Of a stretch of 64,000 nucleotides of DNA, positions 40,246-53,380 are shown piece after piece. The DNA lies in the NCBI GenBank assembly GCA_018697195.1, contig CM031866.1:10685469-10749468 (forward strand), read 5' to 3'. Source of the stretch: Certhia americana (taxonomy: Eukaryota > Chordata > Aves > Passeriformes > Certhiidae). Position 1 is the first letter of the stretch; each line of letters opens with the position of its first letter. The notes below the pieces were generated by a model. The model saw only the letters and a list, made by a program, of their open reading frames with translations, did not search any database and had not been told where the DNA came from. A program made the position numbers and the translations under genes.

Positions 40246-43200
40246 CTGTTAAGGAATGTCAGTCCATCATAGGATAAGCATCACTTGAAGCTCCCTTATG
40301 CCCCTACCAGGTTCTCATGTAGGAGCAGGTTTGACATCCCTTGTTTGCTTAGTGACACTCACATCACAGCCCTGGCCTCCCCACTGTGAAATAGCCACAG
40401 TTGTGCCTCTCTGTGCACTGTCAAACAGCAGCTCCAAATGGGTCATAACCTGTAAGCCCTCATCTTCCAAATTTGTGAGCACTAATCAGCATCTTCAAAA
40501 TACTTTTTTTTAAAATTGACTCCCCCAAAAGACCTATGCAGAGAATAAAAATTAGACTATAAACAGTCTATGCAAAAGGTTAAAGAAAGCTCCTTTCATT
40601 AATAGTTTTAAACATGCTGTGTTCAGTCTACAGTGTCTGCTCCTGACTTAGGAAAGCGAACTGCTGCCAGACATTTCTTACCATCATTGTCCTCTTCACC
40701 TTCCCCTCATTTGACTTTGTTCTCTGGTATAAAGAGTTTGGAAGCATGGCTGGAATTAAATGTGGAAATCAACAGCTCCTCTGTCCTTTTTATCTAGGGA
40801 CCAACAGTGTGCTTTTCCAGCTGCACTTGATACCTGGCTTTGGTTTATTCCCCTTCCATCCATCAGCTTTTTAGTTCAAAACCAAGTGGTCCAGCGACCA
40901 AGTACCAAATTGGGAAAGCACCAGCACACAGTGCCCCTCTTTTTCCAGATACACAGATGCCATTAACTCCTATCAAGCTTCAACAGCTGCACTCCCCACC
41001 TGCACAGCCCCTGTCAGATGTTACCCAGCCCAGCCAGTGCTCACACTGTGTCAGTGCACTCGAAGCACTGCAAGCAGAGAAGACACAGTGCTGTTGTCAG
41101 GGGGTTTGCCTGTTTTTAAAACCCAAGACAAAAACCACACAACAAGAGTGAATTACAGTTGTGCTTCTCACACCCCAAGCAGCCTGCCTTGTCCCACAGA
41201 GGGGAGAATCTGAGCAACATGGCTGGGATAGCTCTGCAGGGATGGAGCTCCTGCCCCCATCCTCTCCCTCTGGACATGGCAGAGTTCATGTCACACTTGG
41301 TCAGCAGCAGCTGGACACCTGCTGCAGCTGCATCCTAGTGTGGGTTCTTTGGAGTTTCTTCACCTTGACCTGGTTTAGCAGAAATACTTCCCCTTTCCCA
41401 TTTTCTTTCAGCCTCACATTAAGCTACAGAGAAGTGCCATCTCAGTTTCACAGCATCTTCTGACCAACTACCCTTGGGGTCCCAATTGCTTGCTTTCTCA
41501 TGGAATTTTGTACATCCCTAGAGCATAGACATGGTTATTTTTCATGCCATTCTTAATATATTAAAGTCAAAAATAGAATTATTCTATGTAGAAGGCAAGG
41601 ACATTTTATCTCCGGAGAAAGAGCAGTGTAGTGCAACAGCAAGCAATTTGAAGGCACAAAAATAAACCCTCAAAATTTTCTTCCTGAGAGGATGAGAAAT
41701 GGGTGGGGAAAAAAATAGAAATTGGTGAAGGAGTACCCAGTAGCCTGTTTCATAGCTGTGTTTTAACTATTTAAAGCACACAGATTGCACAGAGGCCTTG
41801 TTTAATATTTAGAGCTGATATTGACGGTCCTTCCTTTACTAACAGCATATTATTTTGTTCCTACTGGGAACAACCATCTCCTGCATGCTAAAGAGATTCC
41901 TTTGGAAGGAATAGAAAGCATTTGAGCTGCAGAAGCAGCTCAGGGAAATCTGACCCTCCCAATAACCAGGAATGGTGCCTGTGGTAACTGCCAAGCACCA
42001 AGCCCACAAAAGCACACACAGATGCCTCCACAGCCTTCCTCTATCCCTCTCCCTGCCAGATGAGAGGATATAAGAATACATGAAAACCATACACATCGTG
42101 ATCAAGAATTCAAGTCATTCATGAAACTGGACTGAAAGCCCCCAAGACCTGTGCAAATGTCACGATGTTCAAACAGCTTTTCAAGTTTTTGTTCAGAACA
42201 AATCTACCAGTTTGGAACCACTGCAAGCAAGTTCTACAGATCATTGACAAAGAGAAGCTGCTACAACAATTGCATCTGGATAAAACAGGACAGCTGCAAG
42301 ATCTTCAAAGGTTTCATATGGCTTTTAAGTCTGTGCGACAAACAATACTTTGGCAAGAAAAATCCTTTCTTTCCTGGATAATTGTTACTTTAGTGTGGAA
42401 GAACACAATGGTTGAATCCTTTCAAAGAAGCCTACAAACCTTCATTCCTTAACAAGATAATTGTTTATCATTCATTATATGCCTGATATTCCCCAAGAGC
42501 CTCTGTCCCTTCTAAGCAATAAACAACCCCTTAGCACATATCAAAGAACTCATTACGATCCCGTTGTGAAAATTACATGGCCAGACATTAAAACAAGCAT
42601 AATTTTCCTATAGAGATAATAATTATTTGACTAATTGGGTATTTTTGCCACACAGTCCCCATGATAGCTTCTTTTTTCCCTGCTGTTTCTTCTAGAAAGG
42701 ACAGTGTAATAAATGCGGTAATCATGGAAAAGGAAAAGGACATGAAACACAAAATGTTTCAGAGACTGAAGTTAAATTCTTCAACAGTTCCTGACCAAGA
42801 TTTTCTGTAGAGCCTATATAGGGGGAAAAAAACTTCACAGACAATTTGAAGGCAAAGAACTCCTGGCCAGTTAAAGACGTCCCTGAGTGCCACCAGGCAC
42901 GGACTGCTGGGGTTGGTGAGCTATCCATGCTTAAATAAGATCTGGTTGTAGTGTTTTGGGCATGCCTCCATGGCCTCTTTGGTCAAAAGAGGTCTTTTGA
43001 ACTAGCATGTAAAAAAACCTACATTAATATAGTCATAAACACCTGTCTCAAAATACAAGAACAAGATCAATAGGTCCTTGTAAGGGGTAGTATTAGGGGG
43101 AAGATTTTGACAATCTTCCCTTGTCAAAACTCTGATGTCAGTGGGGAACCTTTTTGTCTGGCAGTATCAGGCAGAGCTAAACAAGCTTTTTCTGGGATAG

Positions 43201-46200
43201 GGCTGTTCACTCTATTTTGCCATGAACATAAACTGACATCCAAAGACTTTAAACCTGTTTATAAAATACAGTGGTCTGTTTATCAAAACCTCTTTCAGTT
43301 GTACAGTAAAGCTTAGAAACCCAAACACCCCAGTATTTTACTATCATTCCTGGAAGACAGACTTTAACTCCTGAGCAGTTCACTTAAGAGCAAAGCCTTG
43401 CTCACACTGGGGCGTACCTCAGGGTGCTGTGCAAGCTCTGCATCCATTACATTCACTGCCAGCTGCCGGGAACTAACCTGATGTGTTGGCAGAGCTCCCC
43501 CCTATGCTACAAAATATAAGGTGCAAAGTTGAAAATGAGGTCTTGAAAGTGACCCCGCAAAGATACCATTCCCTGAGCTGCAGCATGGTTTAGGCTTTGG
43601 TTCTGATTTACGTTATCAGGTTATTAAAATTAAAAGCTTTAGTGGCCACTTTCAAAGAGGTGTCTGCTGCTTGCATGCACTACAGCTGCTCCCTGGCAGG
43701 CTGGTCCAGGGCTGGGTCCTGACCAAAGCAGTTGCTGCCTGGTCCAGCCCTTTGGTTTGTGGGACAGGATGGCAGAGATGATCCTCACTGAGCCCCTTTG
43801 GCGGGGAGGGGTTTCCTCTCCCACAAGCTGGATGCGAGTCTGCAGGATATGACCAAGCGTAATGTCTCATTTGTAATGTCAAATAGCAGCCACAGAAAAT
43901 CCCAGCGTGGTGTCAGCTGTGCCATATATTCAAGGGAGTGTCTGGGAGGGTTTCCACCCTGTGAGCCAGGCTCAGCTCTGGTTCAGTGCTGTCATCCACA
44001 CACCACTTGCCAGCCACTGCTTTCAGGCCCAGGAGAGGAGCACAGCAGTGCAGCTCAGTTCCCAGACAGCTACCAGGGATAGCAGGAGCAAAACTCAGCC
44101 AGGCCCCTTTTTGGCAACTCCATCAGAGCTGATGGAAACTGCAGCTGAGCTCCTCTCCCCTGGACAGGCTCCTGGAGACATTACCCAGAGGACAGCAGTC
44201 TATCCACTCACTCTGCACTGCTCTTCTCTTTACAGAAGGGGCCTCCCAGCCTTCCACCACCTCCTCCAGGTATTGAAAGGCAACTCCAGTATGTAGCAAT
44301 ACAGCACTAGAAAAGTAAATGCCAGATACAAATCAGCAACAGAAATGAGACTATCCATTGGAATCTCCAGTCCCCAGGTTCCCAGACAGAGCTTTTATTG
44401 TGGCATAGTTGCTGCTCATCTAAAGCACTGAAAGGAAAAATGGTCTTTTTTTCCATTCAGTCATATTTCCTCTGTACAGGGCTGTTGCTGCCATTTCCAG
44501 CAGGTCCAAGTTCTGCTTTCAGACCTTTGGGTACTGGTACATTCTCCCAGGATCATATAATTATCAGTCTGTAATCTCTTGTTCCACTGCGGATATGAGC
44601 AACCCTTTTATGCTCACAGTAACAATTTAGAAGTGTTAAAGTTTGAGCATTGGGCCCCTGGTGCTTACACGTGTTTAAATTGGCCCTCCCTGAAAGCTGA
44701 TGTATTCCATCTGCTCTATTGGATTTCTTGGCTTAAAGTTACTGGAAATACTGAATGTTTCTTCTGCAGTGATCCTATAGCTGTCCAAGAGTAATACACA
44801 CACTCAGAGCTCATGCCTGGGCTGCTGAGGACTAAAACACTACAGGACAAGTGGCTTTAGTGGACTTTTTTTCCTGTCTGCTTTTAGAGCTACTTTGAAA
44901 TCCTAAGACCTACAGTTCACATTTCTAGTCAGTCCTATAACATGTAAGTGAGATTTGATGGATAAATAAAACACATGTTTGCAGCTCATCTCCTCTAACA
45001 TTTTGTCTGAAAGGTGGAAATTAAGCAACTTGATTTTTTTCTATTTATGTCAAGAAAAGGAGCCATTACAGGCAAAGCTTTAGGTTATAAAGAAACAAGC
45101 TTTAACATAGAAAATTATCAACACCAGCAGCAATGCTGGATTAACTATTCAGATATCTACTGCAAGAGCTTTACAATCCAACTGCCTCATTGCCATTCCC
45201 AGACTCTTCAGTATATCACTAAGTTAAAGTACACAGATGCATTCAAACTGGGTCACACAAGTCAATAAAACAGCACATTCCTGCAACAATTTTCACAACC
45301 CAGTATCTAACACTGTAGCAGACTATGAGAGCATGCCTGGCCCTTGGCTTGGTCCATCTCCCACAAGCCTGAGCAAATGCTAGCAGCTGGAGGGAAGCCC
45401 ACTTTTCCAGCAGCACTGCTGACTCCTAAAGCCTGACTTCTGCTGCAGAAGCTGTATTGCATTTTAAAAGTGAAGATTCAGGAGTATTAAAAATATTTCA
45501 GCCTCTTCATCATCTTTACTTTCTTATGCATTTCCATGTTGTTCGGTTAATCCAGTACAGCTGGAGCACAGATGCAGGGAACCTTTTTGGGTTCCAATCA
45601 CCTTCCATTCCTGCCAGACTGCAGGTCTGAAGAGGGTTCCTGCAGCCTCTTCATGATTTTAGCTCAGAACTTTAATTTAAAACAGCTCAACTCACTTCTC
45701 CAGGATGCTCTCAAGCCTACTCAGTAGCTCCACCACGTGCACTCCTTGGCTGTAAAACACAACCACCCCAACTGCTGGGAGCTGGGGTTACACTCAGTGT
45801 AGTGGAAAATCAGGCAAAGGCTCCATGTGTGTCTCATTTGGAAGCAGGTAAAGCCAATGGCTGAGTTAACTGATTACCCAGGACAAGCTGCAGCAGGCAC
45901 TGGGATAACAGTGTCAGGTGAAATTCTAGTCACCCTGCTGATTCAACTAAAAATGCCCTGGACAACCTCCACAGAAACCCTTCAGATCAACTCCTCCTTT
46001 CTCCATTTTTACAGTGAAGCCACACTCCCTCCAGAGTTCACTTCAACTCAACTTTCAGCTATTAGCTGGGGAGAAAATATCCTGGCTGCAAAATGGTATT
46101 ATGGCTTTGACTAAGTGGCTGACTGGGAGGGAAATGGATTCATTGCTCAGGAGGCTGGTCTCCATATCCTCATAACTGCTTCCAGCAAATGTTGACCATT

Positions 46201-49200
46201 CTCCCTCCTCACCAAAGTGAGGGAGCAGCTTCTGGTTGACTGGGTTTGCCGTGTGCTTTGTACAGAGCGGCTGAATGCGGATTTACATAAAAATAGCATT
46301 GCTGAGCATTTAGTTCTGACCATTTTGTACTTGGTACAGCCATCTGCAATCAAAATATTTGGAGAATATTACAGATGTTCATGCATTTTAGTCTCAAAAA
46401 CTCCTAAAATATAAAACTCTTACATCCGCTTGCTAGAGTTGCCAAACTTTTTCTGCACTTCTGTTATTAAGCAACTCTGTTATTAAGCAATCGTGTTATT
46501 AAGTTTAGTGGATTTGAGACATCTTTGTCATGTTCAGCACTGCGTGCCAGGAGCTGGGTGGTCACTGGTGGGGAGTGGTGTCCTGCCCTGACCATGGGAC
46601 TCCCTGGGCACAGAGAGCCTCTCCCCATCCTCCTGCCCACAGCTGGGCACTTGCCACCCCTCCACAGGCGCCACAGTGAGGGAAACACAGGGCTGGAGAG
46701 CTGCACTTCCAGAAGGATGGAAGATTGCTGTGGGATGAATCCCATCACAAGGAGATTTTTAAACAGCTTTTATCATACACAGCTCTACAGATGACAGAGA
46801 AAAGGTGAGAGCAGATCTGAAGCAGAACTGGCCCTTTCTTTAGTAAAAAAATCTAAGATGCCAGATTTTCTATAATGGAAGCTAATCACTACCCAACAAA
46901 GCAGTATGCTTGGAGGGTGGTTTTTCATTTTTAGCCTTGGTGAAATGTTCCTGAAAGCTAATGGCATCTGTAATGTTGTTGCTGATTTGTTTTGCTGTAT
47001 GAAAGAAAGCAGAAAATAGAATTGCTGTATGTAGGAGGTGAAGATGTATTTTGTGTAGTGAGCAGTGTGCTGCAGTAAGAAAAGGCTGCCACGGTAAACA
47101 TGCTGTCCCCACGAAAGCCTGAATGTAATCATGTGGTTAACCACTTGTGATCTTTGAAAGGCAAGGCGTCACCTGGTGTCTGAGCACAGTGTGACTTTGG
47201 AGGCAGGAATCCAAACAATCAATCCGAACAGCTTCTCTCACTCTCCAGCACATGTTGCTGCAAAGCTGCACACACCCTGAATCACAGCAAAGCCAAGCAC
47301 AGCCCTTTGTGAACAGCCCCCACGCCATTGTCTGGATGCACAGTGGGCTGCTGGCTGCCTTCTCCCCATCCCACACACATTGTCTGAGTCCAGCAGCAGG
47401 AGCTCGGGCAGTGGAGGCATGGCCAAGGCTCTGCAGAGTGCCCATCCCAGGGCCCAGGCAGGCAGCTTGCTGGGACAGGTGGAATGCTGCCCCTTCACCT
47501 CCTCCTGAGCTTGTCAGCAGTTTCCTGGCATGCTGGAGGGACTGTGGCAGCAGCTACAGCTTCTGTATTTAACAGACACCACAGTGCACAACAATCTGTG
47601 TCCCACCAGGCTCTGCCCATGCCCACTGGAGCCTCTTCTGCCTGGAACAGCTGACTGGGATAATGCACATGGCAGCCACGGTGGTGAAACATTTCCAGCT
47701 CCTACAGACTGTGCAGTACAGAGAGCAGCACAGGTCATGGAGGGAGTCGGGGGAAAGGAGTGTGTACAAAGGATTTGGGTCTGCCTGGTCTCTGAGGGCT
47801 GGCATGGCTGGGGGGCTGCAGATACCGTGGAAGGATAGGATGGAAAGCAGCAATGCAATAATACATCATTTTACTTCTAGAAAGATGAGGAGGAGCCCGG
47901 TCTCATGCTGTTGAATAGCAGATCCCACACTTAGGACTCGCCATGGAAAAACATTCCAGCCTTAACATTCAGTTAAATTTGGCCTGATGGTTTCCAACTG
48001 TGCTGCCCTTTTCACAGCCTGCACCTTTCACTGGGAGCTGTGGTATCATTGTCTGAGCTACCCAACCCAGGGATGTCCTGGGAAAGAGACCTACGTTTGA
48101 AGGTCACACTGCTCAGTTTTGTGGATAAGAGACAGGACTTTGGACACATGAACATATATCACACTTCTTTTTCTGTGCCAGACAACCCTCCCTTCTGAAA
48201 ATTTCATTAGAAGCTTTTATGTGCTAATTTAGCATCCAGCTTAGTCTCAGAGATCACATAGGTGGGAGGGCAGCTGGATGTGTCTGTATTAAAGCTGCTG
48301 GTGGCTCTGCTGGTCCTAGACCCCCTCAGGGTGTGTGATGGGGATGGGACCTTTTGCTCACCCCAACTGCTAGCTTTGCTTGGAGCCACAGAATTGCAGC
48401 AGCTCTGCAGAGCTGTCCCTGCAGCAGAGCCAGGCACGACAGGATTCAGCTGGGCTCTCACCTGGGCGAAGGGAAACAAGGCTGAAGTGTCATAACCTTC
48501 AGCAGAATTAATATTATAAAAATCTACTGCAATTATTTTCAGGTTTTGACCAAACCAGGTACTGATCAACTACATCCACTTGATTAATGGCAAGCACTTA
48601 CTACAGAAACAGACACTAAAAATCTACCATTTCAGTGTGTCAAATGCACATAATTACTCATCACGGATACTATTTATATACCCACGTACTGCTAAGTGAA
48701 AGAATGCTTTCATCCTGGTTTTATCATTTCTAGATTAAATCACAGTTTTTCCTATTTCCTCCAGACAGCAGCTCAGCCCCACAATTTTCTCTCCAAATGA
48801 CAGGCAGTTCTTTTAAGCACATTGAATTATTTTTTCCAGGTGGTGGTTCAGTTGAAATTAAATGTTACTCTTTAACATTGCTCAGCAGCACAGCTGTGGC
48901 ACACAAAGATGACAAATTTAATATTCCAGCCAACTTGAAAATCAGAATTAAAAAGAGGACTTTACATTGAGTGTTACTTACTCCAAGCAAGCACTGGCAG
49001 CCAGCACCCCTTTTTCCTGGCAAGAGGGTGTAAGGAGCACAGGGGAAGTGACAACACTTGTGTGCTGAAGGCTGGAAAGGAGCTCACCCCACCAGCTTAA
49101 AGACACACTCAGGCTTCACAATTAAATAAATTCTGGAAGATTTGATTTTTATTGTCATTTTTAATCTCTTAGTGGTTTGATTTCCCAGCAGCTGGTGAAG

Positions 49201-50338
49201 AACGTGGTTACCTCCATCCCCCTGGGAGCAGCCAAGGCTCTGGTATCCCAGTGAGCAGAGCAAGGTCCCCAGCTGCAGGGACACACAGGCACCTCCTTTG
49301 CAGGTGAAGATGTGAGGGAAAGGCAAAGCAAGGAAAGGAAAGGCAAGGAAGGTGTCTGGGAATAAAGAGGCCCCTCTGCCATCACTCAGAGCTCAACCGG
49401 CTGTCCTCACAAGATACACACCCTCATCACCAGTTGGCTGTAATGATAAAGTGCCCTTTGATCCAACAGAGGCTTTGCTGCCCCAGTATTAACCTGGATA
49501 ATTATTTCATATCCATATTTCCTGTGCTTTATCCAGAGAGGGTCAGTTAGAAGCCAACATTAATGTGAAGAACAGAGGAAGGTCAAATTAATCTCGAAAG
49601 AATTACAGAAGCTTATGGGATAAAGCCCAGCAGTAGCCATGTGTTCAGGTGCTCTGCTGAGTGAAATGTGCAGATACAAGTAAAATATAAAAAATCCAAA
49701 ATATTTGCTTGATAAACACAGGGCAAATAGCTCAGATATTTCTGTCTGGCAGGAACTGTGTGCACTGAAGCACCAACATTTTATAAAAGTCATATTCTAT
49801 GATTTTGCAAATTGGAAACAAAAGGGGAAGGCATTGATACTATGGATTAAGACAAAATAAATGCATGCTTGTGAATCTGCTTAGCCTAACCATGGAACAA
49901 CAGTGCCTCCCAATGACCAGAGTGTAACTGAAGGTTCGTACATTGCTTGTCACTATCTCTTTTTCCTTGTCTCTGATACTTCACGTATTATTTCAACCAC
50001 AACATCTCAGCAGATCTCTCTGCCAAGAAAGCTTTCATACTGAACTACAAAATTAAATGACTATCACAGAATCAGCATATATATCCCCTGCCAGAATATC
50101 CTGTTCTTTATTTGCAAGCAAAAGCCCTCAGTGACAGCAAGACCTGAAACATGGGTGTGTGGAACCCCAAGGATACCTGGCAATAGTGTGTTGGGAGTGT
50201 TCCTACAGTTGTGAATGTTCTGGTCAGTGACCCATGCAAGGTCTCAGTTAAGAATGCAGGTACTACTTTCCTTAACTGATTGCAAAAATAATTCACCAAA
50301 TAAAATTAACATTTCCCCTTTTTTCTATCCCAAACCAG
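40246..50338 (+). other. TNFAIP8L3 intron 1, 3' part
   Basis: This is intronic DNA with a degenerate 16-base repeat (46460-46503) and a GC-richer patch at about 47140-47860 where frames of 80-120 codons overlap on both strands. An unrecognised 95-codon plus frame lies at 42165-42452. The intron ends with a pyrimidine-rich tract (cccctttttt...) and the acceptor AG at 50337-50338. No other gene was recognised. Confidence 0.7.
46460..46503. repeat. Short tandem repeat, about 2.8 copies of 16 bases
   Basis: The unit tctgttattaagcaa(c) is repeated at 46460-46475 and 46476-46490, with a third shortened and slightly changed copy at 46491-46503. It is a minisatellite-like duplication in the intron. 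Confidence 0.8.
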
Positions 50339-50901
50339 GTCCCGATTATTTCAGCTCCAAGAATCTTGCACTGCAAGCCCAGAAAAAGATCCTGAGTAAA
50401 ATGGCAACCAAAACCATGGCTAACATGCTAATCGATGACACAAGCAGTGAAATCTTCGATGAGCTGTACAAAGTAACAAAGGAACACACCAGAAACAAAA
50501 AGGAAGCCCATAAAATCATGAAAGACCTGATCAAAGTGGCAATAAAAATCGGGATCCTCTATCGAAATAATCAGTTCAACCAGGAAGAGCTGGAGATCGT
50601 AGACAAGTTCAGGAAGAAGCTGAACCAAACTGCCATGACAATCGTCAGCTTCTACGAGGTGGAGTACACTTTTGACAGGAATGTGCTCGCAGAACTGCTG
50701 AATGAGTGCAAAGATCTCGTGCATGAACTCGTGGGGCGACACCTGACAGCGCGGTCCCACGGGCGCATCAACCACGTCTTCAACCACTTTGCAGATGTGG
50801 AGTTCTTGTCTGCCCTGTACAGCCTGGATGGGGATTGTCGGCCATACCTCAAAAAGATCTGCAACGGCATCAACAAACTACTGGATGAGAAGGTTCTTTG
50901 A
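50339..50901 (+). CDS. TNFAIP8L3: TNFAIP8L3 (TIPE3) coding exon 2
   Basis: This exon encodes residues 18-204 and ends at TGA (50899-50901). The acceptor is a pyrimidine tract plus ccaaaccag (AG at 50337-50338), and the first two bases complete the Gly codon begun at 9055. The protein is the all-helical TNFAIP8/TIPE fold. Family blocks are visible: [14 protein letters not shown] near residues 22-35, [21 protein letters not shown] near 49-69, [23 protein letters not shown] near 76-98, and [18 protein letters not shown] and [11 protein letters not shown] at the C-terminus. It matches TIPE3 better than TNFAIP8, for example in [17 protein letters not shown] and [12 protein letters not shown]3 is known to bind and move PtdIns(4,5)P2 and PtdIns(3,4,5)P3 through a hydrophobic cavity, feeding PI3K-AKT and MEK-ERK signalling at the plasma membrane. 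The sequence is intact, with no frameshift. Confidence 0.97.
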
Positions 50902-53380
50902 AACTGTGCTCAAAAGGCAAGAAACCAACCAAAAACGTCTCTCTAGAACTGGCCACCCTTCATAAGCCATGGTAGGCAAGCAAGCTTCCTTCCCATCAGT
51001 CTTCTTACAGTCCCCAGCAGGGCCCAGAAGGTGCTCACCAGGCTCATGATGAAGTGGAAAACTTAAATCAGCAAGCTATCAATTTTAATGTTCAGATAAT
51101 TCAGTCTTTTTCAAAGAGCAGAGTGAACAAGGCTGCTGATATATATTGTTCAGACAGAGATTGCTATTCACCATGATCTTGCTAGCTTTGTGTTCAAGGC
51201 TGAACATGTGAACAGAAAGTAAACTCAGATGCATGGCTATGTAAAAATAGACAGATGAAGGCAAGAGCAATGCATGGAATTTACCCCCAAGGCCCTTGGT
51301 GCGTATATTTTTATTATTTCCACGCTAACTGAAAAAGCTTTGACAGAAAGTAGGGCCGTAATGGATGAAGTTCACTCCTTCAGATCCTTTCAAAAGGATC
51401 AGGAATCAATATGAGAAAACTACTCTGATTTTACATATATAAATCTAATAAGAGAGTAACAAGTCATACAAACTGAAGCGGGAGAAAATGTAAAGAACTG
51501 CTCTGTGAAGAAACAGTTTTCATCAGTTTAGTTTTATACCTGCTAACAACAGAGAGAAGATTTCATTTTAATTTGAAAAGCAGCTCAGTGGCTCAAGCTC
51601 AAAGGTAGATACACTAGTACGGCAGTTCCCCGCTCTCAGGGCTTGTGTATTGGGTAACATCAGGTAAGCTCAGACTGAAGGTTGTGCTGCTCTTACTGTT
51701 CTGCCTGACAGAACAAAATACTCTTTGTGATGATTTTGAAATTGCCCTTGTGAGGAGCAGCACACCTGAGACACCAACATTTACATCCCTGATCCTCAAA
51801 ATATTCAGCCTAGATAATACTCTTGGTTTAATGTACCCATGACATTTGTGCCTACAGTAAATCAGAGGTGGGATACAAAGGAACCCCATCCACTATTCGT
51901 GCAGTGCCTCCAAGTGTAGCATATCCACAGTAGTCAAAAGAGAACAGCCTTAGTGACTCTGGTGAGTTTCTCGAGTGAGTTTTTGTTCAGAATGTTTTCA
52001 GTGAACTTTCTGGGTTTTTTTGAAACAAAATACAGCGATGTCTTCAAACTGAAAACATTTTGCCAAGCAAGTGTGGGTTTTGTACAGTTGTGGTTGGACA
52101 CAGGGAGTGTGGGAGCACAGTGGATGCTCTGGCTGCCACTTACAGAACCTGGGTAGGTGCAGACTGACCCAGAGTGAAAAACACATGTTCAGAAACCTCT
52201 CCTCTCCTTGTCCTCTTCATCTTATTCTCCAGACTCATCTCTATCTTCTGACACTGCAGTATCAGCAACCCTCTCCTTTCAGCCAACACAGAGCAGACAG
52301 TGCCATCATCTGGGGGTAATACCTTCCATATCATTTATACTATAATAGAGAAATGCATGTATCTGAAAGCTGACAAAGACAAGAAAATATATTTGAAAGC
52401 CATTTCTCTCGAAGGGAAGCTTACATGTTGAACACTTATTACATTAGGTTAAGAAAAAAAAATCATGTTTCTCATTTAAATTCTTGAATACTATGGTATT
52501 AAGAGAAAACTGTTCAAAATTCTTATTATCCATCTGTCTTTCCTCACCCCAGAATAACTATATTTTATCTCTTGCAACAACAGTTTTTACTGTCATACCT
52601 TTATACCAGTTGAGAATACACATACCTAGGTCATGTACTCACTTGGGTTGTCCTAGATGGATTTTTTACCTGTTCCCAGAAGAATTCATTTGAAGCACAG
52701 TAAAAATGAAAGACACTGGCAGAACAGTTTTTAATGGTGTAAATTTCCCCCATGTATTTCTTTTAACCATTAAAAGTAGATTTAGTCTCAATGAAGATGG
52801 ACAACTCCTTTGCAACACAGAAATGAAGCAGCAGCACTTGGGGTTGCAAGTTCAGCCAGTTGCAGAGCCATATTTACATGCATCATTACCTGCATTTCTT
52901 CCAGGCATGTACTTGTCAAATGATGCTTTTGAACTGTATTTCTTGTATCCAATGCTCTTGTCCCAGTGCACATGTCAGATTTTGTGTGTTTCATTTGTGG
53001 CAAACAAATTTAAGTTCTTCTGTTAAAGCCAGAAAAAGATTACTCAACATTCAAGATGTCTAAAGGAAAGGGATATCCTGTATTTGTGACTTTTTGTGTG
53101 TTGCAAGTATCAATATTCAGATTCTGGTATTTAAACACACCAGCTGAACATCTGTTGTTTTATTTAAAAATAATCTGAGTAGCCTTAAGGAAAGATATGT
53201 TTTCAAGTATTTCTCATACTTGCATATCCTGTATATTCATTGTTTACTTTTGTACTTGTAGCTTGGTATGTAACAACATTGCTAAAATACAGGCAATGTT
53301 CAGGTCACCTTAAATATATTATGTATTATCACATTTGTGGATTAAAAATGTGTGATTACTGCCCTTTTTGTTTCCTTTTG
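50902..53380 (+). other. TNFAIP8L3: Probable TNFAIP8L3 3' UTR and intergenic start
   Basis: After the stop codon there is no further coding frame of note. The first convincing cleavage signal on the plus strand is the variant hexamer ATTAAA at 53341-53346. It is followed at once by GT- and T-rich DNA (tgtgtgatt, then ctttttgtttcctttt), as expected of a downstream element. Another ATTAAA occurs at 52769-52774. No canonical AATAAA was seen on this strand before 55544. The 3' UTR length of about 2.4 kb is therefore an inference. Confidence 0.35.
53341..53346 (+). terminator. TNFAIP8L3: Candidate poly(A) signal of TNFAIP8L3 (ATTAAA)
   Basis: A variant hexamer with a GT-rich then T-rich stretch within 10-40 bases downstream. 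It is the best-placed candidate on the plus strand between the stop codon and the convergent AP4E1 gene, but a hexamer alone is weak evidence. Confidence 0.3.

Noticed and set aside
50428..50787. 119-codon minus-strand frame opposite TNFAIP8L3 exon 2
   Set aside because: It is fully antisense to the conserved TIPE3 coding sequence and is explained by that gene's codon usage.
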